Below are positions 60,001 to 64,000 of a DNA stretch of 64,000 nucleotides, one piece after another. Below the pieces are notes generated by a model. The model saw nothing but the letters and a program-made list of their open reading frames with translations, did not search any database and had not been told where the DNA came from. Source of the stretch: SIG589 sp045652465 (GTDB taxonomy: Bacteria > Bacillota > Clostridia > Oscillospirales > Acutalibacteraceae). Every line of letters starts with the position of its first letter. Position 1 is the first letter of the stretch. The DNA lies in NCBI GenBank assembly GCA_045652465.1, contig JAZRUI010000009.1:1-64000 (forward strand), given 5' to 3'. The translations under genes and the position numbers were made by a program.

Positions 60001-60582
60001 GAGGTTAGCGAGCGCTATAACTTCCTTTCCGAGCAGGTTGCCGATGTTGAGAAATCCCGCGCCGAGCTTAATAAGCTTATTGCTCAGTTAACGGGACAAA
60101 TGCAGGAACTCTTCACCGAGGGCTTCGCAAAAATCAGCACCACATTCAGCAAAACCTTTAAGGAACTGTTTGGCGGCGGTCAGGCGGAATTAACCTTAAG
60201 CGACCCCTCCAACATCCTTGAAAGCGGAATTGATATTAATGTTAAACTCCCCGGCAAGAATGTTCCCAGCCTTGATGGTCTTTCGGGTGGTGAGAAGGCT
60301 CTTATCGCGCTCTCGATTTACTTCTCGATTATGCGCGTAAATGCGCCTCCGTTCTGCTTCCTCGATGAGGTTGATACCGCACTTGATGATATAAATGTTG
60401 ACCGCGTTGCCGATTATATGAGCCGCGCCGACTTTAATACCCAGTTTATTTGCATAACCCACCGTCGCGGAACAATGGAAGCCGCCGATATGCTTTACGG
60501 TGTAACCATGCAAGAAAAGGGTATAACCAAGCTGCTTGAGCTAAATGTAGCCGAGCTTGAAAAGAAAATGAACTTAAACTAA
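57013..60582 (+). CDS. smc: Chromosome segregation protein SMC
   Basis: An ATPase that compacts and separates chromosomes. The 1189-residue chain has Walker A GPNGSGKSN (31-39), a first coiled coil (about 165-500), a hinge (about 525-645, with GPVSRIINV and NPGGSLTGGS), a second coiled coil (to about 1030), the signature LSGGEKAL (1090-1097) and Walker B FLDEVDTALDD. It starts at GTG. scpA and scpB are not in the window. ftsY follows 11 bases later. Confidence 0.96.
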   Translation: MLLRSIEIQGFKSFADKTTLKFGRGITAVVGPNGSGKSNISDAVRWVLGEQSTKNLRGQSMEDVIFGGTAERRPHGYCEVTLVIDNSDRSLNFDNDTVAITRRYYRSHESEYLINNVSVRLRDVNELFMDTGLGRDGYSMIGQGKIDTIISSKSHERRDIFEEASGISKYRYRKLEAERKLAAADDNMLRLRDILGELEGRVGPLAEQSKKAEKFLKYAAERKELEIGLWMHTLNNSKDAIRNQDSKIAVAEAQYSDADNKLKQMETDLESNSEGFAKLTSDIDNMRARAAFFEEQAVALTGNIAVLENTVEHNKETVSRIEEEISGIADSDATAAEEIAKKTEEIAEKQAKISALEIKVAETSENLSNLLTDSETISKDIEELSKSLNALMAQGSDERVKMVTAQSSIDEINNRASVIDEVLAEKQAEIDALTGELNETNKLLDEIEENISSCVNSLKGYELRKNSRKETVDKIKSDMDETALEIESKLHKIQVLEDLEKNMEGFNHSVKKVMADAEKGLLRGIYGPVSRIINVPREYAVAIEVALGNAMQNIVTETDADAKRAIEMLKKGNHGRATFLPVATMKAKKYETEEAEKLFGFVGVASDLVNCDEKYREIIKYLLGGTIVSDDLDSATTISKKTGYKLKVVSLDGQVVNPGGSLTGGSLSKQAGILSRSGEIEKLKNEKLKLDEKLKKLDADYVSASEELAAVEADIVAASGVLTTANEDKIRALAELRRINELRSAAQASFQNAEEEKNNSALKVAEHTASIEECQKAISEIEAQKSDVESQIAAKTGGRDNLAANREQVAGALTELRLNIVEIEKDIENLRSVKLSLENAVGNRLERNTALLTEKEGLLAKNVEIGEQIEKIKNDIDALRQSKSDAEAETEALIASRGEMEKNSHEMRVREREILEQKETLSGELARLNERRESMLRELDEVVKRLYDEYQLTRTEAEDMGIVIENVTEARKTLAEVKSKIRSLGHVNVAAIDEYKEVSERYNFLSEQVADVEKSRAELNKLIAQLTGQMQELFTEGFAKISTTFSKTFKELFGGGQAELTLSDPSNILESGIDINVKLPGKNVPSLDGLSGGEKALIALSIYFSIMRVNAPPFCFLDEVDTALDDINVDRVADYMSRADFNTQFICITHRRGTMEAADMLYGVTMQEKGITKLLELNVAELEKKMNLN

Positions 60583-60593
60583 GAGGTTTATAA

Positions 60594-61508
60594 ATGGGCT
60601 TTTTCAGCAAAATAAGTGAGGGACTTAAAAAAACCCGCTCCAATATTTCCGGCGCTGTAAACAGCGTTATCAAGAGTTTCAAGAAAATCGATGAAGAACT
60701 TTTTGAGGAACTCGAAGAAATTTTAATAACCTGCGATATCGGCGTTGCAACTTCAACCCATATTTGCGATGCCCTTCGCCAACGCGTGAAGGAGGAGCGC
60801 ATAACCGACCCTGATGAGATTCGCACGCTTTTAAGAGAAACCGTTGCCGATATGCTCAAGGGCGATACTGCGCTTCATCTCGAAACCGCGCCGTCTATTG
60901 TGCTTATGATAGGCGTTAACGGCGTTGGAAAAACAACAACCATCGGTAAGATGGCTTTGGGCTTTAAGAAGCAGGGCAAAAAGGTTGTTCTCGGCGCCGC
61001 CGATACCTTCCGTGCCGCCGCTATTGACCAGCTTTCGGTTTGGGCAGAGCGCAGTGGTGTCGATATGGTTAAGAGCGTTGAGGGAACCGATCCCGCATCG
61101 GTAATTTTCGATACTATCGCATCCGCAAAGGCTAAAAAGGCCGATGTTATCGTTTGCGATACTGCAGGCCGCCTCCATAACAAGAAAAATCTTATGGATG
61201 AGCTTGCGAAAATGTATCGCGTTATTAACCGCGAGCTTCCCGATGCTTCGCTCGAAACGCTGCTTGTTTTGGATGCAACAACGGGTCAAAACGCAGTTAA
61301 CCAGGCGCGCGAGTTTAAAAATGTTGCTAATATAACGGGTATTGTCTTAACTAAGTTAGACGGAACCGCTCGTGGCGGCGTTGTGCTTGCAATTAACCAT
61401 GAGCTTGGAATTCCCGTTAAGTTTGTTGGCGTAGGCGAGGGAATTGATGATCTTCAGCCCTTTGATGCCGAAAAATTCGCCGCGGGTCTTTTTGAAAGCG
61501 AGGAATAA
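60594..61508 (+). CDS. ftsY: Signal recognition particle receptor FtsY
   Basis: The membrane-docking GTPase for SRP-bound ribosomes. The 304-residue NG-type protein has the G1 motif GVNGVGKTTT (107-116), DTFRAAAIDQL, DTAGRLHNKKNLMDEL, TKLDGTARGG and GVGEGIDDLQPF. The acidic A domain is short, as in most Gram-positives. smc-ftsY adjacency is the common Firmicute order; ffh is not in view. Confidence 0.96.
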   Translation: MGFFSKISEGLKKTRSNISGAVNSVIKSFKKIDEELFEELEEILITCDIGVATSTHICDALRQRVKEERITDPDEIRTLLRETVADMLKGDTALHLETAPSIVLMIGVNGVGKTTTIGKMALGFKKQGKKVVLGAADTFRAAAIDQLSVWAERSGVDMVKSVEGTDPASVIFDTIASAKAKKADVIVCDTAGRLHNKKNLMDELAKMYRVINRELPDASLETLLVLDATTGQNAVNQAREFKNVANITGIVLTKLDGTARGGVVLAINHELGIPVKFVGVGEGIDDLQPFDAEKFAAGLFESEE

Positions 61509-61510
61509 AA

Positions 61511-62098
61511 GTGAAATTCTTTATAGCAACAAAAAATGCCCACAAGGTTATTGAATTCAAACGCATCCTCGAGCCTATGGGAATCGAGGTTATTTGCGAA
61601 AGCGATCTCGATTTTCCGCTTGAAGATGTTGAAGAAAACGGAACAACCTTTGAAGAAAACGCAATCATAAAAGCAGCCGCCGCCTGTGAGCAAACAGGAT
61701 TTGTATCGTTGGCGGATGATTCGGGTCTTTGCGTTGATGCGTTAGATGGTGCGCCCGGAATCTTTTCGGCTCGTTATAGCGGGGTTCACGGCGATGATAA
61801 AGAAAATAACCGCAAACTCCTCCGCGAGCTTGATGGCGTTCCCATGGAAAAGAGAACAGCCCGCTTCGTTTCAGCCGTTGCCTGCGTTTTTCCCGATGGC
61901 AGGAAATTCACCGTAACGGGCAAATGCGAAGGCCATATTGATTTTGAAGAAAAGGGTCAAAACGGCTTTGGCTATGACCCGCTCTTTATCGGCGAAATTG
62001 GCTGCTTCGGTCTTGCATCAGGCGAAGAGAAGGATAAGGTAAGCCATCGTGGCAAGGCGCTTAAAATGCTCCGCGATGAACTTAAAAACTATATTTAA
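61511..62098 (+). CDS. rdgB: XTP/dITP diphosphatase
   Basis: Hydrolyses non-canonical purine triphosphates (XTP, dITP) to keep them out of nucleic acids. The 195-residue protein starts at GTG 61511, 2 bases after ftsY. Family blocks: FIATKNAHKVIEFKRIL, NAIIKAAAACEQTG, LADDSGLCVDALDGAPGIFSARY (catalytic Asp) and GFGYDPLF, with KDKVSHRGKAL at the end. Confidence 0.95.
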   Translation: MKFFIATKNAHKVIEFKRILEPMGIEVICESDLDFPLEDVEENGTTFEENAIIKAAAACEQTGFVSLADDSGLCVDALDGAPGIFSARYSGVHGDDKENNRKLLRELDGVPMEKRTARFVSAVACVFPDGRKFTVTGKCEGHIDFEEKGQNGFGYDPLFIGEIGCFGLASGEEKDKVSHRGKALKMLRDELKNYI

Positions 62099-62108
62099 GA
62101 GGTAAAAA

Positions 62109-62411
62109 ATGTTAACAGGAAAACAACGCGCACAGCTTCGTGCGCTTGCAAACAGTTTAGAAACTATTTTTCAGGTAGGCAAGGGCGGCATAAATGAGCA
62201 GCTCATCCGTCAGGTTGATGAAACATTAGAGGCTCGCGAGCTTATTAAGCTTCGCGTTCTCGAAACCAGCCCCCAGTCTTCCCGCGAGGCGGCTGATGAA
62301 ATCGCAAACCAAACCGGCGCTGATGTTGTTCAGGTTATTGGTTCGCGCTTTGTGCTTTATCGCGAAAGCAAGGAAAACAAGAAAATAGTTTTGGTAAAGA
62401 AAAATGGATAA
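62109..62411 (+). CDS. yhbY: YhbY-type CRM-domain RNA-binding protein
   Basis: A 100-residue single CRM-domain protein. LTGKQRAQLRALANSLETIFQVGKGG and the GxxG-like loop with VVQVIGSRFVLYR are the family marks. It associates with pre-50S ribosomal particles. AAGAGG precedes the ATG. It overlaps nadD by 8 bases, an arrangement seen throughout Firmicutes. Confidence 0.94.
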   Translation: MLTGKQRAQLRALANSLETIFQVGKGGINEQLIRQVDETLEARELIKLRVLETSPQSSREAADEIANQTGADVVQVIGSRFVLYRESKENKKIVLVKKNG

Positions 62412-62991
62412 AAGGATAGCCCTCTTCGGCGGAACCTTTAATCCCATTCATAACGGCCATGTTGAAATGGCAAAAAAGGTATTATCATTGCCGCAGGTTG
62501 AAAAACTTATAGTAATGCCAACCTTCCAACCGCCGCATAAAGATGCACCCGTTTTGGCATCGGGCGAGCATCGCCTTAATATGTGCAAAATAGCGCTGGA
62601 AGATTTTATGGATGTCGAGTTTTCAAACCTTGAACTGCAACTCGAGGGCCTCAGCTATACCTATAACACCCTTTGCGAGCTGCGCAAAACCTATGATAAA
62701 AAAATTGCGCTTGTTTTGGGCGGCGATATGATAACAACCTTCAGCACTTGGTATCGCTACCAAGATATTTTGAAAATGGCGGATTTAATTGCCTTCCGTC
62801 GCGTTGGAATCGATAATGCCAACTTTGATGCGGCGGTTAACGCTATTGCTTCGGCAGGTGGAAATATAACCGTTATCGATGCGAATATAACCGATATTTC
62901 TTCCAGCGAGGTTAGAGCGGGGGAGTTTTCCATGATTCCGCCCAAGGTTATGGACTATATAAAAAAGAACGGTCTTTACGGAGTTTTATAA
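62404..62991 (+). CDS. nadD: Nicotinate-nucleotide adenylyltransferase
   Basis: Adenylates nicotinate mononucleotide in NAD synthesis. The 195-residue nucleotidyltransferase has FGGTFNPIHNGH (8-19; the HxGH-type site is H16 and H19), MPTFQPPHK, LVLGGDM and the C-terminal ISSSEVRAG (a variant of ISSTxIR). It ends in TAATG, sharing a base with the next start. Confidence 0.95.
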   Translation: MDKRIALFGGTFNPIHNGHVEMAKKVLSLPQVEKLIVMPTFQPPHKDAPVLASGEHRLNMCKIALEDFMDVEFSNLELQLEGLSYTYNTLCELRKTYDKKIALVLGGDMITTFSTWYRYQDILKMADLIAFRRVGIDNANFDAAVNAIASAGGNITVIDANITDISSSEVRAGEFSMIPPKVMDYIKKNGLYGVL

Positions 62992-63548
62992 TGACTATTG
63001 AAGATTATAAACAGTTGCTCAAAACGCGACTGACGCCCAAACGCTTTGAGCATTCGCTTTGCGTTGCGGATGAGGCGGCGCGTTTGGCAAAAAAATATGG
63101 CGGCGATGCCGAGAAATGCTATCTTGCGGGACTTTTGCATGATATAACCAAAAATGCCCCCAAAGAGGAGCACTTGCAATTATTTAGCGACTTTGGTATA
63201 ATTCTTTCGTCTATTGAATCGCAGGCGGAAAAACTTTGGCATGCGATGTCAGGTTCGCTTTATGTTCGCCATAATCTAATGATTAATGATGAAGAGCTTA
63301 TAACAGCCATCCGTTATCATACAACTGCGCGCGCTAATATGACCTTGACCGACAAGATTATATATCTTGCCGATTTCACATCGGCCGACCGTGATTATGA
63401 CGATGTTGATGTTATGCGCCGTTTGGTAGATGAAAGTCTTGAATCGGCTATGCGCTATGCGCTTGCATATTCGATTGTTGATTTAATAAGAAAAGGTAAG
63501 CCCATCCATCCGGATACGGTGGAGGCCTACAATGAAATAAGTCTTTGA
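62991..63548 (+). CDS. yqeK: HD-domain hydrolase YqeK
   Basis: A 185-residue HD phosphohydrolase. The metal ligands are H21 (EHSLCVADEA), H50 and D51 (LLHDITKN) and later DFTSADRDY. YqeK-type enzymes cleave Ap4A symmetrically into two ADP in Firmicutes. It is translationally coupled to nadD (TAATG) and precedes rsfS, the standard order. Confidence 0.93.
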   Translation: MTIEDYKQLLKTRLTPKRFEHSLCVADEAARLAKKYGGDAEKCYLAGLLHDITKNAPKEEHLQLFSDFGIILSSIESQAEKLWHAMSGSLYVRHNLMINDEELITAIRYHTTARANMTLTDKIIYLADFTSADRDYDDVDVMRRLVDESLESAMRYALAYSIVDLIRKGKPIHPDTVEAYNEISL

Positions 63549-63562
63549 AATGAGGAAGTTTT

Positions 63563-63928
63563 TTGGAAGCCTTTGAAATTTTAAAAGTTGCGGCAAATGC
63601 CGTTAATGAACGCAAAGCAAGAGATATGTTTGCCGTTGAGGTAGGGGAGATAACCATTCTTGCGGAATATCTTCTAATGGCAACCGCCACATCTTCTACC
63701 CATGTTCGCGCACTTGCCGAAGAGGTTGAGTGCAAACTGTCGGCGCTTGGCATTGAGCCCCATCATATTGAAGGCAAGGCCACAGGTTGGATTTTGCTCG
63801 ATTATAATGAGGTTATAGTTCATATTTTCAGCAGGGAAGCACGCGAGTTTTATGGCCTCGACCGTATGTGGAGCGATGGCAATGTAATAAATCTCGATGA
63901 TATACTCACATCCGAGCAGGAGGATTAA
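63563..63928 (+). CDS. rsfS: Ribosomal silencing factor RsfS
   Basis: A 121-residue DUF143 protein that binds L14 on the 50S subunit and slows subunit joining under starvation. It starts at TTG 63563 behind TGAGGAAG. The blocks KARDMFAVEVGE, TATSSTHVRALAEEVE, ATGWILLDYNEVIVHIF and REFYGLDRMW are diagnostic. leuS follows 2 bases later. Confidence 0.95.
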   Translation: MEAFEILKVAANAVNERKARDMFAVEVGEITILAEYLLMATATSSTHVRALAEEVECKLSALGIEPHHIEGKATGWILLDYNEVIVHIFSREAREFYGLDRMWSDGNVINLDDILTSEQED

Positions 63929-63930
63929 CA

Positions 63931-64000
63931 ATGTTCTACGATTATAAGCAAATAGAAAAGAAATGGCAAAAGCATTGGTATGAAAACAATACCTTTGCTG
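63931..64000 (+). CDS. leuS: Leucyl-tRNA synthetase, N-terminal fragment (3' end outside window)
   Basis: The last 70 bases encode the first 23 residues, beginning MFYDYKQIEKKWQKHW, the usual start of bacterial leucyl-tRNA synthetase. CAGGAGGA lies at the correct distance, and leuS after rsfS is a common Clostridial order. Confidence 0.85.
   Translation, partial: MFYDYKQIEKKWQKHWYENNTFA

Noticed and set aside
1..64000. tRNA, rRNA, tmRNA or SRP RNA genes
   Set aside because: No cloverleaf-like or conserved RNA sequence was seen by eye in the intergenic regions, all of which are under 300 bases; a covariance search would be decisive.

Overview
This 64 kb window is a chromosomal segment of a low-to-moderate GC, Gram-positive, anaerobic Firmicute, most likely a gut Clostridia of the Oscillospiraceae/Ruminococcaceae type. 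Supporting signs are the Firmicute blocks hprK-murB-rapZ-whiA, rplI-dnaB, tilS-hpt-ftsH, infC-rpmI-rplT, smc-ftsY and yhbY-nadD-yqeK-rsfS-leuS. Others are a PdaB-type sporulation deacetylase, RNase J, an oxygen-sensitive glycyl radical enzyme, sigmaA-type promoters and strong AGGAGG ribosome sites. No rRNA, tRNA, CRISPR array or complete mobile element was found.

Layout. 1-1.4 kb: the 3' end of a large serine recombinase, a small imperfect palindromic repeat and two small unknown genes; this looks like the edge of an integrated element lying to the left. 1.4-4.8 kb (minus): a four-gene phosphatidylethanolamine operon (PAP2 - YbhN-like - pssA - psd). 4.9-8.5 kb: citrate synthase, a split chromate-transporter pair and a secreted metalloprotease lipoprotein. 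8.5-10.9 kb (minus): ychF-alr. 11-20.2 kb: hprK, ROK glucokinase, murB, rapZ, whiA, dnaE, pfkA. 20.2-31.2 kb: a carbohydrate island. 31.2-35.9 kb: PdaB deacetylase, an unknown lipoprotein, and a WYL regulator with a PD-(D/E)XK protein and a C39-like protein. 36-64 kb: a long housekeeping run, all on the plus strand (RNase J to leuS), interrupted by an esterase, serC-serA and a VanY peptidase.

The most interesting part is 20.6-31.2 kb. A minus-strand operon encodes a glycyl-radical-enzyme activase, a glycyl radical enzyme with a Cys-Gln-Glu active-site motif, a sedoheptulokinase-like FGGY kinase and a class I mannose-6-phosphate-isomerase-like protein. It is driven by a consensus promoter (TTGACA-17 bp-TATAAT) with an ATTAGTT/AACTAAT inverted repeat just after the expected transcription start. 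Diverging from it is a ROK-family repressor followed by an SGNH hydrolase. A separate 812-residue protein of unrecognised family lies beyond the operon terminator. I infer a ROK-controlled anaerobic pathway in which a sugar or polyol is processed by a radical enzyme, phosphorylated and isomerised; the substrate is not known from the sequence.

Start codons were chosen from ribosome-site spacing and family N-termini, so several genes begin downstream of the longest possible reading frame. All functions come from recognised motifs and family resemblance read by eye; no database search was run.
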